Shown: positions 34,270-43,275, numbered from the stretch's first letter. The stretch: DNA of 64,000 bases from Rhodobacterales bacterium HKCCE2091 (GCA_015689685.1 WVSL01000016.1:32471-96470), one strand, 5' to 3'. Notes: generated by a model from the letters alone, not told the origin. Numbers and translations: made by a program.

Positions 34270-34842
34270 TCAGTCCACCGTCTCGATGGTGACCGGGTGG
34301 AAGCGGATGGCGCGGATCGAGGTGTCGCCATGCGGGTTGCCGTCGTCCGAGATGTCGTCGCCCGCGGTGTCGCCAAGGAACGTGACCTCGGACAGGTAGG
34401 TGCCGGGCCCGGCGGTGATCGTCATGATCGAGCCGCCGTCCTCGGTCGGGCCAAGCTGGCTGCACGGCCAGACGCAGCCCGGCGTGGACAGCCAGACCAT
34501 CCGCGCGTTCGGGTTGCCGACGATGCTTTCGACCCGTTCGGCGCCGGTCGCGCGCCAGACCTCGAACGAGAGCGGCCCGATCCGGGTGAAACTGCCGTCG
34601 CCGCCGGTTTCCTCGGCGCGGAACGTCACCTGCGCGACGATCGAGCGCCCGCCCGCCGTGGGGACGAGCACGGTGTCGAGCGTCATCCGCGGGCCGTTGC
34701 CGCCGAATTCGCGATCCCCGGCGAGAACCGCCGTGGGCAGGATCGGCGTGGTGATCGAGGACAGGTTGACGGTGACGCGCTCGGCCAGCGCCGGTGCGGC
34801 GGCGGCGAGAAGCGCAGTGGTCAGAAGAAGCTTGCGAAACAT
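34270..34842 (-). CDS. Secreted protein of unrecognised family, paralogue 2 of 3
   Basis: A 190-aa exported protein with signal MFRKLLLTTALLAAAAPALA. Shared blocks: AGDREFGGNGPR, AQVTFRAEETGGDGSFTRI, FLGDTAGDDISDDGNPHGD and SIRAIRFHPVTIE. A Cys pair is seen in CVWPC. Nineteen bases separate its stop from paralogue 3's start, so the genes form one transcript. The product should be periplasmic or released; no catalytic motif is evident. Confidence 0.77.
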   Translation of the reverse strand: MFRKLLLTTALLAAAAPALAERVTVNLSSITTPILPTAVLAGDREFGGNGPRMTLDTVLVPTAGGRSIVAQVTFRAEETGGDGSFTRIGPLSFEVWRATGAERVESIVGNPNARMVWLSTPGCVWPCSQLGPTEDGGSIMTITAGPGTYLSEVTFLGDTAGDDISDDGNPHGDTSIRAIRFHPVTIETVD

Positions 34843-34856
34843 GGATCCGGGTCCTT

Positions 34857-35423
34857 TCACTCGATGGTTTCGACGGTGATCGGGCGGAACCGGATCTCGC
34901 GGATCGAGGTGTCGCCGTGCGGGTTGTCGTCGGTCGAGATGTCGTCGCCCGCGGTGTCGCCGAGATAGGTGATCTCGGAGAACAGCGGCCCGTCGAAGCG
35001 ACGGGTCACGATCAGCGCGCCGTCCTCGTGCGGGCCGACGAAGCCGCAGCCGAATGAGCAGCCGGGGGACGAGACCCACTCAGCCCGGTCGACGCCGCCG
35101 CCGAGCACGTAGTCGATCCGCTCGCCGCGTTCGCTGCGCCAGACCTCGAAGTTGCGTGTGATGCGAGTGAAGCTGCCGTCGCCGCCGGTTTCCTCGGCGC
35201 GGAAGGTGATCTCGGCGACCAGCGCGGTGCCGCCGCGCGTCACCAGCAGCCGTCCGTCGACGACCATGTGGGGGCCGTTGCCGCCGAACTCCCGGTCCCC
35301 CGCGAGGACGCGGGTCGGAACGATGTCGTCGGTGATGGCCGCGAGGTCGATGTCGATGCGCTCGGCCATCGCGGGGGCCGCCGCGACGGCGAGCGCCGCG
35401 GACAGGAAGAGATTGCGAAACAT
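34857..35423 (-). CDS. Secreted protein of unrecognised family, paralogue 1 of 3
   Basis: A 188-aa exported protein, first gene of the trio. Signal MFRNLFLSAALAVAAAPAMA, then ERIDIDLAAITDDIVPTRV. Shared blocks: LAGDREFGGNGPH, AEITFRAEETGGDGSFTRI, YLGDTAGDDISTDDNPHGD and SIREIRFRPITVE. Cys pair in CSFGC. Closer to paralogue 2 than to 3. GGAGG lies 11 nt before the ATG. Its upstream neighbour (methyltransferase) is on the same strand, 76 bp away. Confidence 0.77.
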   Translation of the reverse strand: MFRNLFLSAALAVAAAPAMAERIDIDLAAITDDIVPTRVLAGDREFGGNGPHMVVDGRLLVTRGGTALVAEITFRAEETGGDGSFTRITRNFEVWRSERGERIDYVLGGGVDRAEWVSSPGCSFGCGFVGPHEDGALIVTRRFDGPLFSEITYLGDTAGDDISTDDNPHGDTSIREIRFRPITVETIE

Positions 35424-35499
35424 GGGACTCATGTCCTCCGATGGATGGGCGGGTTCCGAGTGTCGGTCGCCGCCCGTCCGCCGGAGGTTCAATCGCCGC

Positions 35500-36360
35500 T
35501 CAGGCCGCCCCGGCTTCCTCGGCAGCGCTTTCCCAGGCCAGGAGCGCGCGTTTGACCGGCAACCCCCAGTGATACCCGCCGAGCGCCCCGGTCTTCCTGA
35601 GCGCGCGGTGGCAGGGGATCAGCCACGACACCGGGTTGCGCCCGACCGCGGTGCCCACGGCCCGCACGGCGCGGGGCTTTCCGACCACGCGGGCGATGTC
35701 GGAATAGGTGGTCACGTGGCCCGAGGGGATCGCCAGAAGTGCCTCCCAGACCTTGATCTGGAACGGTGCGCCGATCAGGTGCAATTGCGTCTCCCCGCCG
35801 CCGCCGAGCACCGGGTCGACGAAGGGCCGCAGAGCGCCCGCGTCCTCGGCGTAGTCCGCGCCGGGCCAGCGGCGGCGCAGGTCGTCCACCGCCGCCTCGC
35901 GCCCGGTCTCGGACGCGAAGGCGATGCCGCAGATGCCGCGGTCGGTGGCCATCACCAGCGTGTCGCCGAAGGGCGTGTCGAACCAGCCCTGCCGGATCGT
36001 CAGGCCCTCGCCCGCGCGGGCGTAGTCGCCGGGGCTCATCGCTTCCCACCGGATGAAGAGGTCATGGAGCCGCCCGCCCCCCGACAGCCCGGTTTCGGCG
36101 GCGGTGTCGAGCACGGTGTGCTTTTCGGCCAGCAGCGCCTTGGCGTGGCCGAGCATCAGGTATTGCTGGAACCGCTTCGGGCTGACCCCGGCCCAGGCCG
36201 AGAATATGCGCTGGAAATGCCCCGCGCTCATGTTCAGCTCCGCCGCCAGCGCCTCCAGCGAGGGGCCGGGGGGCGGGGCTGCGTCGATGATGTCGATGGC
36301 CCGGCGCATGACCTGGAAATGGTAGCTGCGGGATGTGTCGTTCTCGTCCATGTCGAACAT
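35500..36360 (-). CDS. AraC-type regulator / O6-alkylguanine-DNA methyltransferase fusion (Ada-like)
   Basis: A 286-aa two-domain protein. An AraC helix-turn-helix domain (~20-115; SLEALAAELNMSAGHFQRIF) is fused to the methyltransferase (~120-280) with the acceptor Cys in VSWLIPCHRAL and the arginine finger RAVGTAVGRNP. It lacks the N-terminal zinc/phosphotriester domain of E. coli Ada. It should repair O6-alkylguanine and may regulate repair genes. Start at ATG 36360 with GGAGG 5 nt upstream. It is divergent from nth, a base-excision gene. Confidence 0.88.
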   Translation of the reverse strand: MFDMDENDTSRSYHFQVMRRAIDIIDAAPPPGPSLEALAAELNMSAGHFQRIFSAWAGVSPKRFQQYLMLGHAKALLAEKHTVLDTAAETGLSGGGRLHDLFIRWEAMSPGDYARAGEGLTIRQGWFDTPFGDTLVMATDRGICGIAFASETGREAAVDDLRRRWPGADYAEDAGALRPFVDPVLGGGGETQLHLIGAPFQIKVWEALLAIPSGHVTTYSDIARVVGKPRAVRAVGTAVGRNPVSWLIPCHRALRKTGALGGYHWGLPVKRALLAWESAAEEAGAA

Positions 36361-36478
36361 TCTGGCCTCCGTCACTGACCGAAAGCTAGGGGGCACGCGC
36401 CGCGGCCGCGACCCGATTCCTGCGGGAAGCGGCCAGAGCCGCTGGACGGCGGGGCGGGGGCAGGGCAAAAGGGCGGGC

Positions 36479-37126
36479 ATGGCCCTCAAACCGCTCGATT
36501 ACCACGCGATCCACGAGATCTTCACCCGGTTCCACGAGGCGGAGCCGGAACCGAAGGGCGAACTGGAACACGTCAATGCCTACACGCTCTTGGTGGCGGT
36601 CGCGCTGTCGGCCCAGGCGACCGACGCGGGCGTGAACAAGGCGACCCGCGCGCTCTTCGCCACGGTCGACACGCCGCAGAAGATGCTCGACCTCGGCGAG
36701 GAGGGGCTGATCGGTCACATCAAGACCATCGGGCTCTTCCGCAACAAGGCGAAAAACGTGATGAAGCTGAGCCGGATCCTCGTCGACGAGTACGGCGGCG
36801 AGGTCCCGTCGTCCCGCGCCGCGCTGCAGGCGCTGCCGGGTGTCGGGCGCAAGACGGCAAACGTTGTCCTGAACATGTGGTGGGGTTTCCCGGCGCAGGC
36901 CGTCGACACCCACATCTTCCGCGTCGGCAACCGCACCCGGATCGCGCCGGGCAAGGACGTGGAGGCGGTGGAGCGCGCCATCGAGGACAACGTGCCCGCC
37001 GAGTTCCAGCGCCATGCCCATCATTGGCTGATCCTGCACGGGCGCTACACCTGCGTCGCCCGGAAACCGAAATGCGGGGCCTGCCTGATCGCGGATCTCT
37101 GCCCCTACGAGGAAAAGACGGCATGA
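36479..37126 (+). CDS. nth: Endonuclease III
   Basis: A 215-aa bifunctional DNA glycosylase/AP lyase for oxidised pyrimidines. The helix-hairpin-helix LPGVGRKTANVVL carries the catalytic Lys, and VDTHIFRVGNR the Asp. The 4Fe-4S ligands C-x6-C-x2-C-x5-C are seen in CVARKPKCGACLIADLC. Start ATG 36479. It overlaps the next gene by 4 bases (ATGA 37123-37126). Confidence 0.96.
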   Translation: MALKPLDYHAIHEIFTRFHEAEPEPKGELEHVNAYTLLVAVALSAQATDAGVNKATRALFATVDTPQKMLDLGEEGLIGHIKTIGLFRNKAKNVMKLSRILVDEYGGEVPSSRAALQALPGVGRKTANVVLNMWWGFPAQAVDTHIFRVGNRTRIAPGKDVEAVERAIEDNVPAEFQRHAHHWLILHGRYTCVARKPKCGACLIADLCPYEEKTA

Positions 37127-38112
37127 CTTACGACGTGGTCGGTATCGGCAACGCCATCGTGGACGTGATCTCCCACGGCGATGACAGCTTTCTCGACAAC
37201 ATGGGGATCGAGAAGGGGATCATGCAGCTGGTCGAGCGGGAACGGGCGGAACTGCTCTACGCCGCGATGCGCGACCGGGTGCAGACGCCGGGCGGGTCTG
37301 TCGCCAACACCATCGCCGGGCTCGGCACGCTCGGGCTTTCGACCGCGTTTCTCGGCAAGGTCAAGGACGACGCGCTCGGCCGGTTCTACGTCTCCGAGAT
37401 GCGGCGCGAGGGCACCGATTTCCCGAACGCACCGGTCGCGGGGGCGGAGATCGCGCCGACCTCGCGGTCGATGATCTTCGTGTCGCCCGACGGCGAGCGG
37501 TCGATGAACACCTATCTCGGCGCCGGGGCGGATTTCGACGAGGGCGACGTGGATGGCGGCGTGGCCGAGGCCAGCGCCTTCCTGTTCCTCGAGGGTTATC
37601 TCTATGACAAGGCCGAGGGCAAGCGCGCCTTCGAGGCCGCGGCGGCGGCCTGCCACGCGGGCGGCGGCAAGGCGGGCATCACGCTGTCAGACCCGTTCTG
37701 CGTCGACCGCCACCGCGCCGACTTCCAGCGCCTGATCGAGGGCGAGATGGATTTCGTGATCGGCAACCGCGAGGAGTGGAAGTCGCTCTACGAGACCGAC
37801 GACCTCGACGCCGCGCTCGGCCGCGCCGCCGCGGTCTGCGGCACGGTGGTCTGCACCCGCTCGGGCGACCCGGTCGTGCTGATCCGCGTTGGCGAGCGGA
37901 TCGAGGTGCCGGTGCGCAAGGTGACGCCCGTCGATGCGACCGGCGCGGGCGACCAGTTCGCCGCCGGGTTCATCTACGGCATGGCGACGGGGCAGAGCCT
38001 CGAGATGTCGGGACGAATGGGCGTCGCGGCCGCGGCAGAGGTCATCGCCCATGTCGGCCCGCGCCCGAAGCGGCCCCTGAAGGCCGTGTTCGCGGAGCAG
38101 GGCCTGATCTGA
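37123..38112 (+). CDS. PfkB-family (adenosine/sugar) kinase
   Basis: A 329-aa ribokinase-fold kinase. Signature 1 region: TPGGSVANTIAGLGTLG; signature 2 and anion hole: DATGAGDQFAAGFIYG. The N-terminal VVGIGNAIVDVISHGDDSFL is typical of the adenosine-kinase-like group common in alphaproteobacteria. Substrate not certain. Translationally coupled to nth, a frequent pairing in Rhodobacterales. Confidence 0.88.
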   Translation: MTYDVVGIGNAIVDVISHGDDSFLDNMGIEKGIMQLVERERAELLYAAMRDRVQTPGGSVANTIAGLGTLGLSTAFLGKVKDDALGRFYVSEMRREGTDFPNAPVAGAEIAPTSRSMIFVSPDGERSMNTYLGAGADFDEGDVDGGVAEASAFLFLEGYLYDKAEGKRAFEAAAAACHAGGGKAGITLSDPFCVDRHRADFQRLIEGEMDFVIGNREEWKSLYETDDLDAALGRAAAVCGTVVCTRSGDPVVLIRVGERIEVPVRKVTPVDATGAGDQFAAGFIYGMATGQSLEMSGRMGVAAAAEVIAHVGPRPKRPLKAVFAEQGLI

Positions 38113-38229
38113 ACCGCGGTTCGCGGCGCGGGGTGAGGTTTCCCGCCGTTCCGGGCGGGCGCCGTCCGTGATACCCTTCCGGCATTCAATGCGACTATTT
38201 CAGCACCGAGTGCCAGGAGGAAGGTTCCG

Positions 38230-39453
38230 ATGAGCCGCTTCGTTATTCTGCGCGATACCAACACCCCGTTCCGTGGCGGCCGGCCGTTTCCCGGCCCTAT
38301 GACCGAGGGCCTGTCGCCCGCGGCCCGCGGCGATGCCCTGACCCCGCCCGACGGCCGGGTCGAGATCGCCGACCTGCCGGCCCGCGAGGCCCGCGAGATC
38401 GCCCGCGAGGCCGACGTGGAGGCCGTGGCCCGCGTCATGCCGACCCGACTGATCGCGCCCGTGGGCGAGGGCGCGGCCCCGGCCTCGACCGGTGCGCCGA
38501 CCTGGGGCGTGACCGCCGTGGGCGCCGACACGAGCCCTTTCGACGGCGCGGGCGTGACCTGCGCCGTGCTCGATACCGGCATCGACGCGACCCACCCGGC
38601 CTTTACCGGCGTGACCCTGACGCAGCGCGATTTCAGCGGCGACGGGGACGGCGACGGCAACGGGCACGGCACCCACTGCGCCGGCACCGTCTTCGGCCGC
38701 GATGTCGAGGGCACCCGGATCGGCGTCGCGCCCGGGGTCACCAACGCCCTGATCGGCAAGGTGCTCGGCAATTCCGGGGGCGGCAGTTCCGAGATGCTGT
38801 TCTCGGGCATGCAATGGGCCTTCGACGCGGGCGCGAAGGTGATGTCGATGTCGCTCGGCTTCGATTTCCCGGGCTTCGCGAAACAACTGATCGAGGTGAA
38901 CGGCCTGCCCGCCGACCTCGCCACCTCCATCGCGCTGGAGGCCTACCGAGAAAACCTGCGCGTCTTCGACCGGATCATGGACATGTTCCGCGCCCGCGCG
39001 GCCTTCAACGGCGGCTGCGTCGTGGTCGCGGCGACCGGCAACGAGAGCCAGCGGGACATCGACCCGGACCACGAGGTGTCCGCCTCGGTCCCGTCCGCGG
39101 CGGAGGGCGTGATCCGCGTCGGCGCGCTCGGCCAGGCGTCCGGCGGGCTCTTGTCGGTGGCGAGTTTCTCCAACACCAACCCGATCGTCAGCGCGCCCGG
39201 TGTCGCCGTGGTCTCGGCGCAGCTCGGCGGCGGGCTGGTGGCGTTCAACGGCACGTCGATGGCGACGCCGCACGTCGCGGGCCTCGCCGCGCTGTGGTGG
39301 CAGGCCCTGGCCGCCGCGCCGGTGCCGCTGTCGTCGATGGGGGTGGAGGCGCGGCTCCTGTCCTCGGCCCGCACGGACGTCTTCACCGCCGGGACCGACA
39401 TCTCCGACCGCGGCCACGGGCTGGCGCAGGCCCCGGCGGCAGCGATCTCCTGA
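38230..39453 (+). CDS. Subtilisin-like serine protease (S8)
   Basis: A 407-aa subtilase. The catalytic Asp is in AVLDTGIDATHP, His in NGHGTHCAGT, Ser in NGTSMATPHVAG, with the oxyanion Asn in AATGNES. There is an insertion (~105 residues) between His and Asn, including FPGFAKQLIEVNGLPADLA. No signal peptide is visible, and the N-terminal ~85 residues look like a small propeptide-type domain (EIADLPAREAREIARE). It could be cytosolic or exported by a non-Sec route. GGAGGAA precedes the ATG. Confidence 0.9.
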   Translation: MSRFVILRDTNTPFRGGRPFPGPMTEGLSPAARGDALTPPDGRVEIADLPAREAREIAREADVEAVARVMPTRLIAPVGEGAAPASTGAPTWGVTAVGADTSPFDGAGVTCAVLDTGIDATHPAFTGVTLTQRDFSGDGDGDGNGHGTHCAGTVFGRDVEGTRIGVAPGVTNALIGKVLGNSGGGSSEMLFSGMQWAFDAGAKVMSMSLGFDFPGFAKQLIEVNGLPADLATSIALEAYRENLRVFDRIMDMFRARAAFNGGCVVVAATGNESQRDIDPDHEVSASVPSAAEGVIRVGALGQASGGLLSVASFSNTNPIVSAPGVAVVSAQLGGGLVAFNGTSMATPHVAGLAALWWQALAAAPVPLSSMGVEARLLSSARTDVFTAGTDISDRGHGLAQAPAAAIS

Positions 39454-39483
39454 TCCGGGATGTTCGGCTTCCGGAGCGGGCGG

Positions 39484-39543
39484 GCCTCCTCGGGCCCCCC
39501 GCGGGGGAGCCGTCGTCGGCCCGCGCGCGCCATGGGCGCGCCC
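39484..39543 (+). repeat. Paired-hairpin intergenic repeat, copy 1
   Basis: Starts GCCTCCTCGGGCCC, then AGCC, TCGTCGGC and a second GC-rich arm set. Hairpin 1 is CCCCC-GC-GGGGG; hairpin 2 is GCGCGCC-AT-GGGCGCGC. It begins 30 nt after the subtilase stop. Copy 2 is at 47087-47146, after polA, with the same order and spacing. Confidence 0.65.
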
Positions 39544-39604
39544 GGCGTCGCGCCCGGGGCTTCGGGCTCACCAAAGCGAAAGCCCGTCGGGTTCCGCCCC
39601 GGAC

Positions 39605-39744
39605 CCGCCATCGCCCGGGCCTTGCCTGTCGCATCGGCGGCCGCCGCTCAAGAGGAATAGCCGCATCCCCGCAGGCGGGGCCCCTCGGCGATTCCTCTTG
39701 CCCGCCGCCCGCCGACGCGCCCTGCCATGCCCAGGCGATGGCGG
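39605..39744. repeat. Large nested imperfect palindrome
   Basis: Outer arms CCGCCATCGCC (39605-39615) and GGCGATGGCGG (39734-39744) are perfect and extend to about 15 of 16 bp inward. Inside are TCGGCGG (39634-39640) / CCGCCGA (39709-39715), then CAAGAGGAATAGCCG (39649-39663) against 39686-39700 (14 of 15), and a terminal CCCCGC-AG-GCGGGG. The whole would fold as one long hairpin in either strand. Confidence 0.75.
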
Positions 39745-39819
39745 CTCCGAAGCGAAACCCCGCGAGGGGTGTCACGGGGTGGGCCGGGCTGGTTTCGGGA
39801 CGAGCCGTGTGCCGGGGCT

Positions 39820-40638
39820 TCAGTCGCCGAGTTTCGCGTGGACCTCGTCGAGGTCGATCTCGCCTGTCGGCATCTTGTTCGACGGGTCGGCGGCGTCGTA
39901 GCGGAACAGCTGGAAGTCGCGGTGGTAGATCTCGTAGACGAGGTGCATCGACAGGTCGTCGAAATAGTCCTCGACCGGGTGCAGGCGTTTCGGCCCGTGG
40001 CCAGCGCTTTCGTTGAAGCGGGGCACGTCCGACAGGGTGACCGGGTGCGCCTGTTCGGTCCGGTCGAGCACCACCTGCATCCCCTCGTCGAACTTCTCGG
40101 TCCAGAAGATGTGGTCGTAGCGCCCGCCGTTGACGATGAAGGTGGAGATATGCCCCGACATGGCCGACCAGTGGATGTCCGGGTCCATCGGCCGGCGCCA
40201 GCGGATCGTGTCGCGCGCGAACAGGAGGAACCGGCGGAACGAGCGGACCTGGTCGAACTCGTCCTGCCCGTCGGGGCCGCCGACCTCGATCCCGTAGCGC
40301 TGGATCAGCATCGGCACGAGGTTGCCGCGGTAACGCTTGCCGTTGCGCTGGATACCGCAGATCTTGTCGAAGAACGAGCTGAGGATCCGCGTGTAGGGGT
40401 TGCGGACGCAGGTGAAGGCGAAGCTTTCATGGCCGCGCACGTTGGCCTCGATCCGCGGCTGGCTGGCCTCGAACGCCCACTTGTGCATCCCGCCGGTCGC
40501 GTCGTGGATGTCGCCGTCGAAGTATTCGCCGTTGTCGGCGTAATACATGATCTGGCCGATGGTCGAGCAGGCGCATTTCGGCACCACGCGGTAGACCATG
40601 CTTTCGCTTTCCGTCATCCAGGTCCCGGGAAACCCCAT
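39820..40638 (-). CDS. Sulfotransferase (Sulfotransfer_2-like)
   Basis: A 272-aa cytosolic sulfotransferase. The 5'-phosphosulfate-binding loop resembles VPKCACSTIGQIMYY and the 3'-phosphate site is FTCVRNPYTRILSSFF, the pattern of carbohydrate-type family 2 enzymes using PAPS. Start is set at ATG 40638 (MGFPGTW); the frame extends upstream to 40740, but that part lacks family character. Divergent from the GT14 glycosyltransferase with 100 bp between. It probably sulfates an exported polysaccharide or lipid glycan; acceptor unknown. Confidence 0.85.
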   Translation of the reverse strand: MGFPGTWMTESESMVYRVVPKCACSTIGQIMYYADNGEYFDGDIHDATGGMHKWAFEASQPRIEANVRGHESFAFTCVRNPYTRILSSFFDKICGIQRNGKRYRGNLVPMLIQRYGIEVGGPDGQDEFDQVRSFRRFLLFARDTIRWRRPMDPDIHWSAMSGHISTFIVNGGRYDHIFWTEKFDEGMQVVLDRTEQAHPVTLSDVPRFNESAGHGPKRLHPVEDYFDDLSMHLVYEIYHRDFQLFRYDAADPSNKMPTGEIDLDEVHAKLGD

Positions 40639-40738
40639 GTCGCCTGCTGCGCCCCCTTGGCGGATTTGCTTTTTCTTCGCAGGGTATAGGCTAAGAACGG
40701 CGCAAGGATAAGGACAGAAAGGGGCGATACTTTCGCGC

Positions 40739-42316
40739 ATGGCTCAGATCGCCTTCCTCCTGCTGTGCCACAAGGACGCCCCGGCCGTCATCGCGCAGGC
40801 CCGCCGGCTGGTCCGCGGCGGGGCGCGCGTGGCGATCCATTTCGACGGCCGTTCCCCGGCCGAGGACTACGCGAGCATCACCGCGGCGCTGAAGGACGAC
40901 CCCGGCGTCGCCTTCCCCGCCCGTCGCGCCCGTTGCGGGTGGGGCGAGTGGAGCCTGGTCGAGGCGACGCTGCTTGCCGCCGAAGCCGCGCTCGCCGCCT
41001 TTCCCGAGGCCACGCACCTGTTCATGCTGTCGGGCGACTGCATGCCGGTGAAATCCGCGGCCTATGCCGAGGCGATGCTCGACCCCGGTGACCGCGACTA
41101 CATCGAAAGCTTCGACTTCCACTCCTCGGACTGGATCCGCACCGGGCTGAAGCGGGACCGGCTGGTCTACCGCCACTTCTTCAACGAACGCCGCAACAAG
41201 CGGCTGTTCTACGCCTCGCTGGAACTGCAACGGCGGCTCGGGCTCGAACGGGCGGTGCCGGGGGACCTGCAGGTGATGATCGGCAGCCAGTGGTGGTGCC
41301 TGCGCCGCCGCACGGTCGAGGCCGTGCTGGATTTCATCCGCACCCGCCCCGACGTGTTGCGCTTCTTCCGCAGCACCTGGATCCCCGACGAGACCTTCTT
41401 CCAGACCCTCGTGCGCCACCTCGTCCCCGACGCGGAGATCGAGAACCGGTCGCTGACCTTCAAGCTGTTTTCCGACTACGGGATGCCGGTCAATTTCTAC
41501 AACGACCACTACGACCTGCTCCTGGCGCAGGACTATCTTTTCGCCCGCAAGATCAGCCCCGGCGCGGAATACCTGAAGGCGCAGCTCGGTGCGCTCTGGG
41601 ACAGCGACCGGACCGATTTCGCGATCTCGGGGCAGGGCGACCGGATCTACCGCTTCCTCACCGGGCGCGGCCGGATCGGCCGCCGCTTCGCGCCGCGGTT
41701 CTGGGAACGCGAGGCGACGCTCGGCCGCGACCGGCACCTGGTGATGATCGTCTGCAAGAAATGGCACGTCGCCAAGCGCCTGCTGCACGCGGCCGAGGCG
41801 GAGACCGGGACGCGCGGGATCGAGTACCTGTTCGACGAACAGGGCTGCGTCCTGCCGGACCTCGGCGGGATCGAACGCAACCTCGACAAGCGCAACCGCC
41901 ATCGCCGGGCGCTGATGCGGATGCTGTTCGACTACTACGGCACCGACCGGATCATGATCTGCCTCGATCCCAACAACCTCGACCTGATGCAGGACTTCAC
42001 CTCCGACCGGGCCGACGCGACGATCCTGGAGATCGTGACGCGGGTCGACGATGACTACCTCGTCGGACATGCCGGGCGGGTCGGGCTGACCCGGGCGGGC
42101 ACGCCGGCGGAGGTGATCGACCGCCTGCTGCCGACGCTGCGCTACGATTTCGCCTACGAGAGCGAGCGCATCCGCGAGGCGGAGTTCCCGAACCACCTGC
42201 GGCTCGTCGAGGGCGCGGGGGAGGATGCGAACGCCGCCGCGCTCGCCGCGGCCTTCGGGATCGGGCCGGAGGCCGCACAGCGGCTCGCCCGGCTGCCGCA
42301 CCTGTTCGCGGACTGA
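40739..42316 (+). CDS. GT14 (core-2/I-branching type) glycosyltransferase with C-terminal DUF5927/5928-type domain
   Basis: A 525-aa protein. The N-terminal ~280 residues match the beta-1,6-N-acetylglucosaminyltransferase family: AFLLLCHKDAPAVI, VAIHFDGRSP, LFMLSGDCMPVKS, IGSQWWCLRRRTV and WIPDETFFQT. The C-terminal half (from ~300) is a separate domain with DRHLVMIVCKKWHVAKRLL that accompanies this family in Rhodobacterales (a DUF5927/DUF5928-type region, recalled, not searched). No membrane segment. Paired head-to-head with the sulfotransferase, suggesting joint glycan modification. Confidence 0.82.
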   Translation: MAQIAFLLLCHKDAPAVIAQARRLVRGGARVAIHFDGRSPAEDYASITAALKDDPGVAFPARRARCGWGEWSLVEATLLAAEAALAAFPEATHLFMLSGDCMPVKSAAYAEAMLDPGDRDYIESFDFHSSDWIRTGLKRDRLVYRHFFNERRNKRLFYASLELQRRLGLERAVPGDLQVMIGSQWWCLRRRTVEAVLDFIRTRPDVLRFFRSTWIPDETFFQTLVRHLVPDAEIENRSLTFKLFSDYGMPVNFYNDHYDLLLAQDYLFARKISPGAEYLKAQLGALWDSDRTDFAISGQGDRIYRFLTGRGRIGRRFAPRFWEREATLGRDRHLVMIVCKKWHVAKRLLHAAEAETGTRGIEYLFDEQGCVLPDLGGIERNLDKRNRHRRALMRMLFDYYGTDRIMICLDPNNLDLMQDFTSDRADATILEIVTRVDDDYLVGHAGRVGLTRAGTPAEVIDRLLPTLRYDFAYESERIREAEFPNHLRLVEGAGEDANAAALAAAFGIGPEAAQRLARLPHLFAD

Positions 42317-42345
42317 GGGGCGGTTTCCGCCGGCTTTCCGGGGGC

Positions 42346-43275
42346 TTACCCGGCCTTGCGCCGATCGCCCGTGAGGGACAGGAACACGTCCTCAAGGTTC
42401 GGCTCCTCCGACCGGACGTCGCGCGGGGTGATCCCCGCGGCGCGGACGGCATCGAGAACCTCCGCCGCCGAGGTCTCTGACCGGCTGTAGCCGAGCGCGA
42501 GCGCGCCGTCGCGGCGGCGTTCCAGCGTCACGCCCGGCGGTGGCGCGAAGTCGGGCGCCTCGCCCTCGGGCAGGATCACCAGCGTCTTGCCGTCGAGCCG
42601 CGACAGCAGGGCCTCGGTGCGGTCGCGCACGATCAGCTCGCCCTTGTCGATGATCGCGATCTCGTCGCACATCTCCTGCGCTTCCTCGAGGTAGTGGGTG
42701 GTCAGGATGACGGTCAGGCCCTCTTCCTCGTTCAGCCGCCGGACATTGGCCCAGAGCATCTGTCGAAGCTCGATGTCGACGCCCGCGGTCGGCTCGTCCA
42801 GTACCAGGACATGCGGCCGGTGGACCAGCGCCTTGCCGAGCAGCAGGCGGCGCCGCATCCCCCCGGACAGCGACCGCGCATAGGCGTCGCCCTTGTCGGT
42901 CAGGCCGATCATCTCGAGAATCTCCTCGGTGCGACGCTCCGCCTTCGGCACGCCGTAGAGCCCGGCCTGGGTGTCGAGCGTGCCGCGCGGGGTGAAGAAC
43001 GGGTCCATGTTCGGTTCCTGCGGCATGACCCCGATCGCGGCGCGGGACTGGCGCGGGTTCACGTCCTGGTCGAAGCCCCAGATCCGCACCCGGCCCGCGG
43101 TCTTGATGACGAGCCCGGCGAGGATGTTGATGAGCGTCGACTTGCCCGCGCCGTTGGGACCGAGCAGGCCGAAGATCGAGCCCGCCGGCACGGCCAGGTC
43201 GATGCCCTTCAGCGCCTCCTGCCCGCCGGCATAGGTCTTGCGAAGCCCTTCGATCTCGATCGCGTTTCCCGGCAT
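42346..43275 (-). CDS. ABC transporter ATP-binding protein (ABC-2 type, YadG-like)
   Basis: A 309-aa ATPase. Walker [11 protein letters not shown]-loop [10 protein letters not shown], signature LSGGMRRRL, Walker [14 protein letters not shown]-loop TTHYLEEA. The C-terminal ~90 residues form the extra domain seen in DrrA/NodI/YadG proteins, ending [14 protein letters not shown]. The matching membrane permease is not adjacent (next minus-strand gene downstream is 39820-40638). Substrate unknown; drug, polysaccharide or lipid export are the usual roles. Confidence 0.93.
   Translation of the reverse strand: MPGNAIEIEGLRKTYAGGQEALKGIDLAVPAGSIFGLLGPNGAGKSTLINILAGLVIKTAGRVRIWGFDQDVNPRQSRAAIGVMPQEPNMDPFFTPRGTLDTQAGLYGVPKAERRTEEILEMIGLTDKGDAYARSLSGGMRRRLLLGKALVHRPHVLVLDEPTAGVDIELRQMLWANVRRLNEEEGLTVILTTHYLEEAQEMCDEIAIIDKGELIVRDRTEALLSRLDGKTLVILPEGEAPDFAPPPGVTLERRRDGALALGYSRSETSAAEVLDAVRAAGITPRDVRSEEPNLEDVFLSLTGDRRKAG

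Larger units (their letters stand above)
39454..39819. other. 366-bp intergenic region with structured repeats
   Basis: No gene seen between the convergent subtilase and sulfotransferase genes. It holds copy 1 of a paired-hairpin repeat (39484-39543) and a large nested palindrome (39605-39744), plus a small CCCC-GCGA-GGGG hairpin near 39757-39768. Both main elements are listed separately. Confidence 0.7.
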
